Source: an uncultured Saprospiraceae bacterium (GTDB taxonomy: Bacteria > Bacteroidota > Bacteroidia > Chitinophagales > Saprospiraceae). Taken from it: a DNA stretch of 64,000 nucleotides. The stretch covers positions 59,813-123,812 of the forward strand of contig CALJOK010000059.1 of assembly GCA_937981555.1 (NCBI GenBank), written 5' to 3'. How positions within the stretch are numbered: the stretch's first letter is position 1; every line of letters starts with the position of its first letter. Below are positions 16,139 through 25,133 of the stretch, piece by piece. Made by a program: the position numbers and the translations under genes. The notes beneath the pieces are model-generated. The model was not told the DNA's origin, searched no databases, and saw only the letters and a list, made by a program, of their open reading frames with translations.

Positions 16139-17404
16139 TTATTTTTTAGCTATCCAATTATCAAGATCACCCAATTCAAAAGATGGCATTTCACAATCAA
16201 AAACCGAAATATCATCACTCATGTTTTTGGCAATATCTTGAGGAGTTGCTCCCATAGCAGCATTCATATTTCGGAAAGTAATGTCGCCATTATTTTTAAA
16301 ACAGAAACCAGTTGGTTTTCCATTTTTATCTAATGTCGCAGGATTAAAAATTCCATCAATAATAATATCAGGAGATTCCTCCCCGCAAATTGCATTTAAT
16401 AATTTCCCAAAATCAGTAGTAGGAATTGCTGGACCATTTGTTTCTGTAATCACATTATCATGGATGTTGATGTTGGAACAAAATGGATCAAACTCTTTTG
16501 ACTCAAAGGGTTGACCTGTAAAGATCCAACTATTGATTCCAATCCCCATACTTTTATGATTTTTGATAGTGTTGTTGTACACTTCAATATCTTTGTGAGC
16601 CATAATCAACATGCCCGTTCCTGAAGGCAAAGTATTGACTACAATTCCAGGTTTGGAGAAATTAGCGCCATTATTATCTTCCATATGGTTGTCATAAAAT
16701 TTGACTTTATAGCCATTCGCTTGAGGTAAATCCGGCATGTCAAAAATCAACATTCCAGCTGCATTTTGCTTGGCTATGTTTTTATAAACTTCCGCATTTC
16801 GAGTATTTTCTATTTCCAAACCAGCAACATTATGATGCACATAATTTTCTCTGACTACCGCGTTGGTTGTTTGACCTACATAAATTCCAGCATCCATCGC
16901 GTAAGATGCTTCGCATTTTTCAATCAAAACATTGGTGCAAGAAACTGGGTAAATTCCATAACCACCATTTTCAGGACTCCTACCATTTGTCCAAGTTGTT
17001 TCCAAATCTCTAAATGTAACATTTTCACAAGCTTGAACTTTTATGGCATCACCTTTCGAATCTTGAACGGTGAATCCTTCTAGTTTTAAATTTTTAGCAT
17101 TTTTGAGAATCATTCCTTCTGCTCCTTCAATTTGATTTTTAAAAGAAAGAATAGTTTTTCCTTTCCCCATTCCTTTGATCGTTACATTTGGGATATCATT
17201 AAAGGAGAGGGCTCGCTTAAATGAAAAGATCCCTTCAGGTAAAAGAATCATTTCTCCATCTTTTGCTTGGATTAGAATTTTTTGCAAAGATGATTCGACT
17301 TCAGTTACGCTAATTGGTTGCGGTTCAGTAGGTTCAGTTTTACAGCTAAAAATAAATAAAATTGACACAACTAAAAATGCTAGTAAGGATACCTTGGATT
17401 TCAT
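16139..17404 (-). CDS. Parallel beta-helix lipoprotein (TIGR03805 type)
   Basis: A 421-residue lipoprotein (lipobox IFSC at residue ~21). The mature chain shows right-handed beta-helix rungs: repeated short strands with Asn at turns, such as KNAKNLKLEGFTVQDSKGD, NVTFRDLETTWTNG, NVLIEKCEASYAMDAGIYV and AVVRENYVHHNVAGLEIENT. This fold is shared by polysaccharide lyases and hydrolases, but the family also includes non-enzymatic members. It is the upstream gene of a two-gene unit with the di-heme cytochrome (9-base gap), a pairing that is conserved across several phyla (family knowledge). Confidence 0.82.
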   Translation of the reverse strand: MKSKVSLLAFLVVSILFIFSCKTEPTEPQPISVTEVESSLQKILIQAKDGEMILLPEGIFSFKRALSFNDIPNVTIKGMGKGKTILSFKNQIEGAEGMILKNAKNLKLEGFTVQDSKGDAIKVQACENVTFRDLETTWTNGRSPENGGYGIYPVSCTNVLIEKCEASYAMDAGIYVGQTTNAVVRENYVHHNVAGLEIENTRNAEVYKNIAKQNAAGMLIFDMPDLPQANGYKVKFYDNHMEDNNGANFSKPGIVVNTLPSGTGMLIMAHKDIEVYNNTIKNHKSMGIGINSWIFTGQPFESKEFDPFCSNINIHDNVITETNGPAIPTTDFGKLLNAICGEESPDIIIDGIFNPATLDKNGKPTGFCFKNNGDITFRNMNAAMGATPQDIAKNMSDDISVFDCEMPSFELGDLDNWIAKK

Positions 17405-17526
17405 TCTTATAAATTTTATTTAGGTTAAAGAAATGTATAAACAGTAGAGCTTTAATAGGAAATACAAAATAGAATTTTTTTTGGAAAAGGAAGATTGCAG
17501 GTGAGTGAAAAATTGGGTGGTGCAAT

Positions 17527-17630
17527 AGGAACATGGACTAGGAGAATCGAGCGAATTTGACGATTGTTATTTTTTTTAGATAAAATTCATGTTAATCAGC
17601 TTGATTTGGTCAATCCGCTTCCTATCGTAT
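17527..17630. repeat. Degenerate copy of repeat family R1
   Basis: ATAGGAACATGGA at the left end, AATTTGACGATTGTTATTTT inside, and GGTCAATCCGCTTCCTATCG at the right end line up with the element at 14913-15044. The arms no longer pair well, so this looks like an old decaying copy. Confidence 0.55.
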
Positions 17631-17701
17631 TGTTATATTTTCATTTCTAATTTTTTATATAGCTAGAATTTAGAACAACTTTTCATTAAAGAAATCTTCT
17701 A

Positions 17702-17982
17702 AAGTTTTTTTGAAAAACAATTTCAAAAAAAGTTTTTTTGAAAAAGTTTTTTTGAAAAACAATTTAAAACATTTTTTTATCCACAATTTAAAAATTTTCT
17801 CTATCACAATTTTATACTTTTTTTATTGCCAATAACGCTGAAAATCAATGAGTTATCACTATTGGATTAATATAAGATTTAAGTTATTAACAGAAAGTTA
17901 TCCACATTGTTGATAAGTCACTCACAATGTTAAATGTTTGATTATCAGCGATTTAATGCAGTTATTAACATTGTGTGAATAA
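17702..17982. other. Candidate replication origin: DnaA-box cluster plus AT-rich direct repeats
   Basis: Consensus DnaA boxes occur at 17777-17785 (TTATCCACA), 17898-17906 (TTATCCACA) and, inverted, at 17974-17982 (TGTGAATAA). One-mismatch boxes are at 17884-17892 and 17962-17970 (TTATTAACA) and inverted at 17908-17916 (TGTTGATAA). To their left, AAGTTTTTTTGAAAAA is repeated at 17702, 17730 and 17744, and TTGAAAAACAATTT twice, giving an extremely AT-rich tract like a DNA-unwinding element. No coding sequence is present. The alternative is DnaA control of the downstream ribonucleotide reductase gene, as known for nrd genes elsewhere. dnaA itself is not in the window. Confidence 0.6.
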
Positions 17983-18012
17983 CTTTGACGGTTTTTTTTA
18001 CAATAAAAGGTC

Positions 18013-18020
18013 TATATTTG
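18013..18020 (+). promoter_or_regulatory. TATATTTG (-7 type element), possible nrdJ promoter
   Basis: Exact TAnnTTTG match just right of the DnaA boxes. The nearest TTG (17985-17987) is 25 bases upstream, slightly too far for the normal spacing. If used, the nrdJ transcript would have an untranslated leader of about 650 bases. Confidence 0.4.
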
Positions 18021-18679
18021 TGAGGTAGAAAGAAACTAACAGTCGAATCAAACATACTTTTAGTTTTTCTTCAAAAAAACAGTCTTAATTTTATTTGTTT
18101 TCAAATAACTTTAAGAAAAAACGAAGAAGGGAAATCTTCATTTTTTTTAACCTACATTGAAATTCATCTAATTGTAATTTCTGAATCTGAGAATTAACAC
18201 TTACAACATTTTTGTTTTCAAAAACCTTTTTTTCAAAGTTGTTTTAGAAAATGATACCTGAGTGTTAAAATCTTACGTGTGCAATTGATTGCTCCTAATT
18301 TTTCTTTTTTAAGAAGATATAGAGTAAGTCTTTGTCTATGCAACTATTGGAAAACATCACACAAACAAGTACCAATACACACACACTATTTTGGTTGGTA
18401 CTTAACAAGGGATAATTAAAGGAATACAAACCCAACCTAATTTGGCTCTTCCCTAAATTATTCTAACAATTTTTCGTCTCGATCAAAGGAAATCAAATAG
18501 GATGTTTTAATAAACATTCGAAGGCTATTCTTGGCTCAAATATTCTTTTGAGTTTCCAGTAATGGAGTTTTCTTTATTGATATGAAAAAAGTCGTGAAAC
18601 ATTATTTTTAAACATTCGATGTGATTTGTTCCCCTTATTTAAATGGTACAAATTTCCTCACTCAAAACCATCAGAGACC
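18021..18679 (+). other. Long non-coding leader in front of nrdJ
   Basis: AT-rich, without an open frame of useful size. A perfect 9-bp dyad AAGTACCAA (18367-18375) / TTGGTACTT (18395-18403) is the only clear structure; it could be an operator or leader hairpin. I looked for a B12 riboswitch, reasonable before a cobalamin enzyme, and for an NrdR box; neither was recognisable. Confidence 0.4.
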
Positions 18680-21268
18680 ATGAGTCTAGCAGTACAAAAA
18701 GCAACTACAAAATCAAACACCGACAAACAACAAGTAAAAAAAGTCTACACATTTGAAGAAGCAATGAAAGCTTCTACCGCTTATTTCAATGGAGATGAAT
18801 TAGCTGCCAACGTTTGGATCAACAAATATGCGTTGAAAGATTCAGCTGGTAACATTTATGAGCAATCGCCTGACGATATGCACAATCGATTGGCCAATGA
18901 AATTGCTCGCATCGAAAAGAGATACAAAAATCCTGTATCGAAAGAAGACATTTACGCCTTATTAAAAAACTTTAAATACATCATTCCACAAGGTGGACCG
19001 ATGTCTGGAATTGGTAATGATTACCAAATTTCGTCTTTGTCTAACTGTTTTGTAATTGGTACTCATGCGGATTCGTATGGTGGAATTATGAAGATGGATG
19101 AAGAGCAAGCACAATTAATGAAACGAAGAGGTGGAGTAGGGCATGACCTTTCTCATATACGCCCGAAAGGAAGCCCTGTGATGAATAGTGCTTTGACTTC
19201 TACTGGTATAGTTCCGTTCATGGAGCGATATTCTAATTCTACCAGAGAGGTGGCTCAAGATGGTCGCCGTGGAGCATTGATGCTTTCTGTTTCTGTAAAA
19301 CATCCAGATGCAGAAGATTTTATTGATGCAAAAATGGAATTAGGAAAAGTTACTGGAGCAAATGTTTCAGTAAGAATTACTGATGACTTTATGAAGTCAG
19401 TAATTGGTGGAGAAAAATTTACTCAACAATATCCGATTGATTCAGCTACTCCAAGATTCACGAAGGAAGTGGATGCTTTAAAAATTTGGAATAAGATTAT
19501 TCACAATGCTTGGAAATCTGCAGAACCAGGAGTTTTATTTTGGGATACTATTATTAATGAGTCGATTCCAGATTGTTACGCAGACTTGGGGTACAAAACT
19601 ACTTCGACTAATCCTTGTGGTGAAATTCCACTTTGTCCTTATGATAGTTGTCGATTGTTGGCGGTAAATCTTTACAGCTATGTAGAAAAACCATTTACGC
19701 CAGAAGCTCATTTTAATTTTGATAAATTCAAGACTCATGTGCAAATGGCACAACGAATGATGGATGATATCATTGATTTGGAAATGGAGCAAATTGATAA
19801 AATCATTGCTAAGATTGAAAATGATCCTGAACCAATGGAAATCAAATCTGTCGAACATAATCTTTGGAAAAAAATCAAAAAAGCATGTGAGGAAGGTCGA
19901 AGAACTGGTGTAGGTATCACAGCTGAAGGAGATATGTTGGCTGCTATGAATTTGAAATATGGAAGCGATGAAGGAATTGCATTTTCAACTGAAGTACACA
20001 AGACATTTGCTTTGAGTGCTTACCGATCTTCCGTTACTATGGCAGAGGAAAGAGGACCATTCTCAATTCACGAAGCAAAAAGAGAAGTGAATAATCCATT
20101 CATTAATCGTATCAAAAATGCTGATCCTGAGTTATATGCAGACATGGAAAAACATGGTCGTAGAAATATTGCCTTGTTAACTATTGCTCCAACTGGAACA
20201 ACTTCTTTAATGGCTCAAACGACTTCTGGAATCGAACCAGTTTTCATGGTAGCTTATAAACGAAGAAGAAAAGTTAACCCGAACGATCAAAACGTTACAG
20301 TTTCTTTTATTGACGAGGTAGGAGATAGCTGGGAAGAGTATAATGTTTTTCATCACAAATTTATGGACTGGTTGGCTGCGAACAACATGGACATTCATGA
20401 AGTGAAAAATTTACCAGAAGAAAAGTTGCAAAAATTAGTAGAGCAATCTCCATACTTTGGAGCAACTGCTAATGATGTTGATTGGGTTCAAAAAGTAAAG
20501 ATGCAAGGTTCCATTCAGAAATGGGTTGATCATTCTATTTCAGTTACAGTAAATGTTCCTAATGAAACGAGCGAAGAGATGGTTCGTAAAATTTACGAAA
20601 CTGCTTGGGAAGAAGGTTGTAAAGGATGTACGATTTACCGAGATGGTTCTCGATCAGGAGTATTAATTTCTAACGATGAGAAAAAAGAAGAGGAAATAGA
20701 TGATACGATGATCATCGAATCTCGTGCTCCAAAACGTCCAAAAATGTTGGAAGCAGAAGTGATTCGGTTCCAGAATAATCATGAAAAATGGATAGCTGTA
20801 GTTGGATTGATGAATGGGAAACCATACGAAATTTTCACAGGTCGAGCAGAAGACAGTTTTATGTTGCCAAAAGACATGAAAAAATCTTGGGTGCTTAAAG
20901 AGAAAAATGAGGATGGAACAAACCGATATGATTTCCACTACATGGACAAAGATGGTTACAAAGTAACGATGCAAGGTTTGTCTCGATCATTTGATAAAGA
21001 ATTTTGGAACTACGCTAAATTGATTTCTGGAATTCTTAGACATGGAATGCCTTTACCATATGCAGTTGATTTGGTAGCAGGATTGAATGTTGAAAATGAT
21101 GTAATCAACACTTGGAAAAATGGTGTAGTGAGAGCATTGAAAAAATTCATTCCAGACGGAACCAAAGTAGTGAAAGAAAAATGTGGTGAGTGCGGTGATC
21201 CAGATGGTTTAGTTTATGTGGAAGGATGCTTGATGTGTCAAAGTTGCGGTCATTCAAAGTGTGGTTAA
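18680..21268 (+). CDS. nrdJ: Adenosylcobalamin-dependent ribonucleotide reductase (class II)
   Basis: NrdJ reduces ribonucleotides to deoxyribonucleotides with a thiyl radical made from coenzyme B12, without oxygen dependence. The start at 18680 (MSLAVQK) is preferred to an upstream in-frame TTG. The 862 residues contain the reductase barrel with redox Cys123 (SLSNCFVIG), the active-site loop NPCGEIPL (radical Cys313 and Glu315) and the second redox partner Cys324, at the spacing known from Thermotoga NrdJ. The C terminus has a Cys-rich ribbon (CGECGD ... CLMCQSCGHSKCG) that re-reduces the active site and is typical of the long class II form. It is a single gene with its own terminator, next to a DnaA-box cluster. 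Confidence 0.95.
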   Translation: MSLAVQKATTKSNTDKQQVKKVYTFEEAMKASTAYFNGDELAANVWINKYALKDSAGNIYEQSPDDMHNRLANEIARIEKRYKNPVSKEDIYALLKNFKYIIPQGGPMSGIGNDYQISSLSNCFVIGTHADSYGGIMKMDEEQAQLMKRRGGVGHDLSHIRPKGSPVMNSALTSTGIVPFMERYSNSTREVAQDGRRGALMLSVSVKHPDAEDFIDAKMELGKVTGANVSVRITDDFMKSVIGGEKFTQQYPIDSATPRFTKEVDALKIWNKIIHNAWKSAEPGVLFWDTIINESIPDCYADLGYKTTSTNPCGEIPLCPYDSCRLLAVNLYSYVEKPFTPEAHFNFDKFKTHVQMAQRMMDDIIDLEMEQIDKIIAKIENDPEPMEIKSVEHNLWKKIKKACEEGRRTGVGITAEGDMLAAMNLKYGSDEGIAFSTEVHKTFALSAYRSSVTMAEERGPFSIHEAKREVNNPFINRIKNADPELYADMEKHGRRNIALLTIAPTGTTSLMAQTTSGIEPVFMVAYKRRRKVNPNDQNVTVSFIDEVGDSWEEYNVFHHKFMDWLAANNMDIHEVKNLPEEKLQKLVEQSPYFGATANDVDWVQKVKMQGSIQKWVDHSISVTVNVPNETSEEMVRKIYETAWEEGCKGCTIYRDGSRSGVLISNDEKKEEEIDDTMIIESRAPKRPKMLEAEVIRFQNNHEKWIAVVGLMNGKPYEIFTGRAEDSFMLPKDMKKSWVLKEKNEDGTNRYDFHYMDKDGYKVTMQGLSRSFDKEFWNYAKLISGILRHGMPLPYAVDLVAGLNVENDVINTWKNGVVRALKKFIPDGTKVVKEKCGECGDPDGLVYVEGCLMCQSCGHSKCG

Positions 21269-21302
21269 AACTTAAATGAATATTTTTAATTAGATATAAA
21301 TT

Positions 21303-21338
21303 AGAAAGGCGAGCAATTATGCTCGCCTTTCTTTTTTT
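21303..21338 (+). terminator. Terminator of nrdJ
   Basis: AGAAAGGCGAGC / GCTCGCCTTTCT hairpin with a 5-6 base loop and a T-run. The A-rich left flank would let it serve the opposing gene too. Confidence 0.88.
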
Positions 21339-21357
21339 ATAAACTGAAAGAACTTAA

Positions 21358-22026
21358 CTATTTTTTTGATGGTTCTTCTTTTACAAATTTACCATAAAAC
21401 CATTTCTTTGGACCCAAATCCAATCGATCTAATTCATCATATTTATAACCAATGATTTCGATAGATTTTTCAGAAATCGTTTCCTGATAATATTCCATTC
21501 GCTGTGGTTTTTCTTGTTCAAATTGCCATACAATAGTACTATCATTTTTTACCGTTCCATTCAGCGTAATCGTTTCTTTTAGATTTGATAAGTAGCGATA
21601 AATGTTGCCATTTTCTACTCGATTATTTCCTGCCGTAGTTATAGTTTTCTTTTCTCGGGGATAAAAATCGTAAAAAGAAACCTCTTGGAAATAAGGACTT
21701 TTTGAAGTGAAAACATGTTCTGCTTCAAAATTATTCATCAAAGTTAATCCAGACTTCGTCACATAATCTAACTTCAAATTTTCTAGATCAATACTAGTTC
21801 TGAGCAATGGATCAATATCCTTGATAGTGATATAATTTCCTTTCCAAGTACCTTCATATTTCTTAAAAACGTCTGCTAATTTTTTATCATCAGCGGAGAA
21901 AACTGGAGCCAGTTCCATGGCTTCCTTTTGCTTGGGAGGAGCTGCAGTTCTTATTGACTCAGTATTATTTTGACAACTAAAGAAAGCGAAGCTGAAACTT
22001 AATAATATATAAAATAATTTTTTCAT
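21358..22026 (-). CDS. Lipoprotein of unknown function
   Basis: A 222-residue lipoprotein (MKKLFYILLSFSFAFFSCQ, acylated Cys at residue 18). After a short linker the chain has a beta-rich domain with YEGTWKGNYITIKD and FEAEHVFTSKSPYFQEVSFYDFYP, reminiscent of small lipocalin or YceI-like beta barrels that bind hydrophobic ligands, but no family is recognised. It is the last gene of a minus-strand run of small exported proteins (24.3-21.4 kb). Confidence 0.6.
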   Translation of the reverse strand: MKKLFYILLSFSFAFFSCQNNTESIRTAAPPKQKEAMELAPVFSADDKKLADVFKKYEGTWKGNYITIKDIDPLLRTSIDLENLKLDYVTKSGLTLMNNFEAEHVFTSKSPYFQEVSFYDFYPREKKTITTAGNNRVENGNIYRYLSNLKETITLNGTVKNDSTIVWQFEQEKPQRMEYYQETISEKSIEIIGYKYDELDRLDLGPKKWFYGKFVKEEPSKK

Positions 22027-22056
22027 GATATGTTTTGCGTATTACTTTTGAGAATT

Positions 22057-22548
22057 TTAAAATCCCTCAAAAGTAATATTACTTTTTGAAAGACGACAAT
22101 AGGATAAATATCTTTTTGCCTCTTCTTCTTCCATTCTAGTCAATTTACTTCGAATGGAAAATAATCCCATTTTCGGTTTTTGTTGGATGAAATAGGTTTT
22201 CCCCGCTTCTAATTTTATTGGTAACTCACTTACATTTTCGCCACGACTTACAATCAGGTGGCTACCTGGTTCAAGGAAAGTGTAGAGAAATTGTTTACCC
22301 TTCGTCTGGCCAATAACTCTTCGATCAATGTCCAAATGCAATTTAGCCACCATCCCTATGGATTTATTTCGAATGATGTAGACAAGTGCTTTTCCTTCTG
22401 GCGGTTGTAATTTTTGGAGTGCTATTTTTCCAGTAATAGGAGTGTCCGTTCCAGGAAGTTTTGCAACAGACTTACAACTACCCAGCGTTAATGCTAATGC
22501 AATCACAAAAAATAATAAATTAAAATTTAAGCATGTTCCGTTTTTCAT
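22057..22548 (-). CDS. DUF2846-like lipoprotein
   Basis: A 163-residue lipoprotein (lipobox LGSC, Cys25). The mature part follows the DUF2846 pattern: an opening KALVYIIRNKS strand, LDIDRRVIGQTKGKQFLYTFLEPGSHLIVS with the typical PG-H turn, LEAGKTYFIQQ, and a charged C-terminal helix EEEEAKRYLSYCR. Members are small beta-sandwich lipoproteins with no known activity. It sits between the unknown lipoprotein and three tandem paralogues, with gaps of 23-30 bases that fit one transcript. Confidence 0.68.
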   Translation of the reverse strand: MKNGTCLNFNLLFFVIALALTLGSCKSVAKLPGTDTPITGKIALQKLQPPEGKALVYIIRNKSIGMVAKLHLDIDRRVIGQTKGKQFLYTFLEPGSHLIVSRGENVSELPIKLEAGKTYFIQQKPKMGLFSIRSKLTRMEEEEAKRYLSYCRLSKSNITFEGF

Positions 22549-22571
22549 AATAATAGTTTTTTTGTTGAAAA

Positions 22572-23120
22572 TTAAAAATGATAACTCAAAGTCAAAGAAG
22601 AAATGTTATTAGGAGAAGAAAAATTAAATCCTAATTTGTTCGGTGTAATAGTAAAATCAGGATCATCATAAATTCGCTTGTATTTACTTTTAGAACTACC
22701 AATCAGAAGTCCCAACAATGTCCCAATTACGGTAGAACCAATGATCACGATTCTATCTTGTTGACGTTGTTCTCTCTGCGAAACATAAGAAGGTTTTTTT
22801 GTGAGTGTTACTAATAACCAACTTTCCAAAAGAGTAAAACCTCCAATGTAACTCCCCCAAACCAATGCTTCAGAACCATTCTTTTGGTCTATACGAAGGA
22901 TCTCATTTTTATTGTAAACGGTAAATTTCCCTTTGTGGTTTTCGATGGTAATTTTTTCTCCTTGTTGGTTCAAATTCAAAAATTTCATTTCAAAACCATC
23001 AATAGTATAGAGTCTTCCTCTTTTGAGGTGAATGTTTTCATCTTGAGAAAAGATTAGAGTTTGGAAAAGAAGAAGAAGGCAAACGAATAACATTCGAAAG
23101 CAATTTAACTTAATAATCAT
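22572..23120 (-). CDS. Exported small protein, tandem paralogue 3 of 3
   Basis: 182 residues with signal peptide (ending near FS-QDEN). It shares its plan with the two genes upstream: a ~60-residue beta domain containing NKNEILRIDQKNGSEALVWG, two hydrophobic helices (~95-113 and ~125-145, the second IVIIGSTVIGTLLGLLIG), the segment YKRIYDDPDF, and a C-terminal NISSLTLSYHF. The final beta strand ending in an aromatic residue resembles an outer-membrane sorting signal, although the rest is not barrel-like. This is the most divergent of the three copies. Function unknown. Confidence 0.62.
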   Translation of the reverse strand: MIIKLNCFRMLFVCLLLLFQTLIFSQDENIHLKRGRLYTIDGFEMKFLNLNQQGEKITIENHKGKFTVYNKNEILRIDQKNGSEALVWGSYIGGFTLLESWLLVTLTKKPSYVSQREQRQQDRIVIIGSTVIGTLLGLLIGSSKSKYKRIYDDPDFTITPNKLGFNFSSPNNISSLTLSYHF

Positions 23121-23152
23121 AGCTTGTAGTTTTAGTGAAAAAAAGTATTTTT

Positions 23153-23731
23153 CTAGAAAGTATAACTCAATGTTAGTGATGGAATTGAATTCGGAACAGT
23201 TGTTTTTAAACTTAATTTCGGCTCATAATTTCCAAGAGCAGGAGAGGTGTAAATGGTCTTATACCTTTTTTGAGCTAAGCCAATACAACCACTAATTGTT
23301 CCAGTAATGATACTAAAGAAAACAGAAGCAATTAGCAATTCTCCTTCATAAGATGATCTATTACTACCTAGTGAATAATATCCACTCAAATAAGAAGAAT
23401 GGATAACGACTAAAGTAGTCACTCCAATAGCAGTTGCCGCATACCGAAATCCTTTAGTTCCATTTCGTCTATCGATTTGAGCAATTTTATTTTTTTCTAA
23501 TTCAATTTTAGTTTTATTCGTAGTGATGAAACTGAAACTATTTTCAGTTTCTCTCATTTTTTTAAATCTTATTTTTTTGCCTGAATTAGTATATGCTATT
23601 CCTTTATTTGCTCTAATAAAAATGGTTCCATTTTGAGCCAAAATTGGATTTGAAAAAGTTATGAAAAATAAAAAGCCAATTAAATGAATCCAAAAAGATA
23701 AACTTCCAATAAGTTTTAAATTCTTAATCAT
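23153..23731 (-). CDS. Exported small protein, tandem paralogue 2 of 3
   Basis: 192 residues, signal peptide ending at LA-QNG. The beta domain contains KNKIAQIDRRNGTKGFRYA, followed by two hydrophobic segments (~95-115 and ~130-150), QKRYKTIYTSPALG and the C-terminal IPSLTLSYTF. It is closest to the copy at 23745-24293: both share the YxTIYxxPxxG and IPSxxxSYTF strings. The gap to its neighbours is 13 and 32 bases, so all three are probably transcribed together. Function unknown. Confidence 0.62.
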   Translation of the reverse strand: MIKNLKLIGSLSFWIHLIGFLFFITFSNPILAQNGTIFIRANKGIAYTNSGKKIRFKKMRETENSFSFITTNKTKIELEKNKIAQIDRRNGTKGFRYAATAIGVTTLVVIHSSYLSGYYSLGSNRSSYEGELLIASVFFSIITGTISGCIGLAQKRYKTIYTSPALGNYEPKLSLKTTVPNSIPSLTLSYTF

Positions 23732-23744
23732 AGCATATATTCTT

Positions 23745-24293
23745 TTAAAAAGTGTAAGAAATTCCTATAGAAGGAATTGAGCTTGGAGAAGTAGTTTTCA
23801 GTTTTAAGGTTGGAGGAATTTTTCCAAAAGTGGGCGTATGGTAAATAGTTTGATATTTTTTTTGGGTTAGTCCCACCAAGGCTCCTATTACTCCCCCCAC
23901 TATCCCAATAGCACTTATTGCTAAAGGTATTCCTGCACCCTCAAAACTTGAAGAATTACTGGATGATTTACCTCTAATAGCATAAATAGAAAATACGACT
24001 AGGCCAGAAGTTCCCGCAGAAATAAGTCCATATTTTAAAGCATGATTTCCATTTTGCTTTTCTATTTGAGCGATTTCATTTTTATTAAGTTCGACGGTTT
24101 CTTTATTCGAAATTTTAAAAATAAAAGTGTTTTCTTTTTCCTTGACCGATTTGAATGGAAAAGGTGTTCCATCATTAAAAAAAGCAATTCCTTTTTTTTC
24201 ACTTAAAAACCCTGAATCATTTTGTGAGAAGGAAGTGTTAAGTGAAACACCTAGCAGGAAAATAATGAAGAAAAGATTTGATTGGTTTTTCAT
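23745..24293 (-). CDS. Exported small protein, tandem paralogue 1 of 3
   Basis: 182 residues, signal peptide ending near SFS-QND. The beta domain holds LNKNEIAQIEKQNGNHALKYG; two glycine-rich hydrophobic helices follow (~88-105 and ~120-145, AISAIGIVGGVIGALVG), then QKKYQTIYHTPTFG and a C-terminal IPSIGISYTF. Two hydrophobic glycine-rich helices are unusual for a soluble periplasmic protein and suggest membrane association. First gene of the paralogue triplet, 12 bases after the methyltransferase gene on the same strand. Confidence 0.62.
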   Translation of the reverse strand: MKNQSNLFFIIFLLGVSLNTSFSQNDSGFLSEKKGIAFFNDGTPFPFKSVKEKENTFIFKISNKETVELNKNEIAQIEKQNGNHALKYGLISAGTSGLVVFSIYAIRGKSSSNSSSFEGAGIPLAISAIGIVGGVIGALVGLTQKKYQTIYHTPTFGKIPPTLKLKTTSPSSIPSIGISYTF

Positions 24294-24305
24294 TGCTAAA
24301 TAGTT

Positions 24306-25133
24306 TTATTTTTCTAAAATGATGACATCTTGAAAGTCTACACTTTTTTCTTTTTCCCTGCCTGCCCAATATCCAAAATGCTTCGCATGGATTTTTAATT
24401 TTTTTTGTAAAAAAACCTCTTCCAAATAATGTTCTTCAAAAGCAACATTTGCTCCTTTTACTTTTTCATCCATCAATGCATAATGACCTTTGTTGAACGG
24501 GAAATTAAAATGATTATTTTTGGAAATAAATTTTTTAGCATCTTTATTTAAAATAAAAAAAGTAACAAAACATTTTCCTCCTTTTTTTAAAACGCGTTGA
24601 ATCTCTCCTAAATAATTTTCTACTTCCTCTGGCAACATGTGGGTGAAAACTGAAGTTAAAACCACACAATCAAAACTATCATCCTCATAAGGAAAAACGA
24701 AATCGGCAGCATCATTTCCAGACTCTCGGTACAAGTCGTTCTTCAAGGGTACATAACGGAATTGAAAATTGGAATGGTTGGTTGTGATGTATTTTTGACA
24801 CCAATCAATTCCTGTTTTGATAACATCAAAACCTTCATATTTTCCTTTTTCGTTTAAGTATTTTGTCAAAGGAATTGCCACTCGACCAATTCCACTTCCG
24901 ATATCTAAAACCGCATGATTTGGTTGTAAATTACATTGCACTTTTAAGGAATTTACTAACTTGTTGCCTAATTCAATAAAGTCACCTGAACCAGTAAAAA
25001 TAAGCCCTTTGGGTGGCATGAGTTCCTTTTTTCCAAAAAAGGAATTCCAAATATCTTGAGGTAAAAAAACCATTCGGCGAACGGTAAAACGAAGAGAAGC
25101 AGGAAGTGAATAATATATTTTTCGTAAACTCAT
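24306..25133 (-). CDS. Class I SAM-dependent methyltransferase
   Basis: A 275-residue cytoplasmic enzyme. Motif I is VLDIGSGIGRV (residues 75-85), motif II lies around EGFDVIKTGIDW, and FDCVVLTSVFTHMLPEEVENYLGEIQRVLKKGGKCFVTF gives motifs IV to VI in the order of the Methyltransf_11/25 group. The target is unknown. The first ~45 residues are basic and hydrophobic (RRMVFLPQDIWNSFFGKK), a feature of methyltransferases in envelope or glycan clusters, but no such genes adjoin. It is the first gene of the minus-strand run that continues into the paralogue triplet. Confidence 0.8.
   Translation of the reverse strand: MSLRKIYYSLPASLRFTVRRMVFLPQDIWNSFFGKKELMPPKGLIFTGSGDFIELGNKLVNSLKVQCNLQPNHAVLDIGSGIGRVAIPLTKYLNEKGKYEGFDVIKTGIDWCQKYITTNHSNFQFRYVPLKNDLYRESGNDAADFVFPYEDDSFDCVVLTSVFTHMLPEEVENYLGEIQRVLKKGGKCFVTFFILNKDAKKFISKNNHFNFPFNKGHYALMDEKVKGANVAFEEHYLEEVFLQKKLKIHAKHFGYWAGREKEKSVDFQDVIILEK

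Noticed and set aside
18021..18679. Cobalamin riboswitch upstream of nrdJ
   Set aside because: Expected on biological grounds, but the B12-box and the conserved core could not be found.
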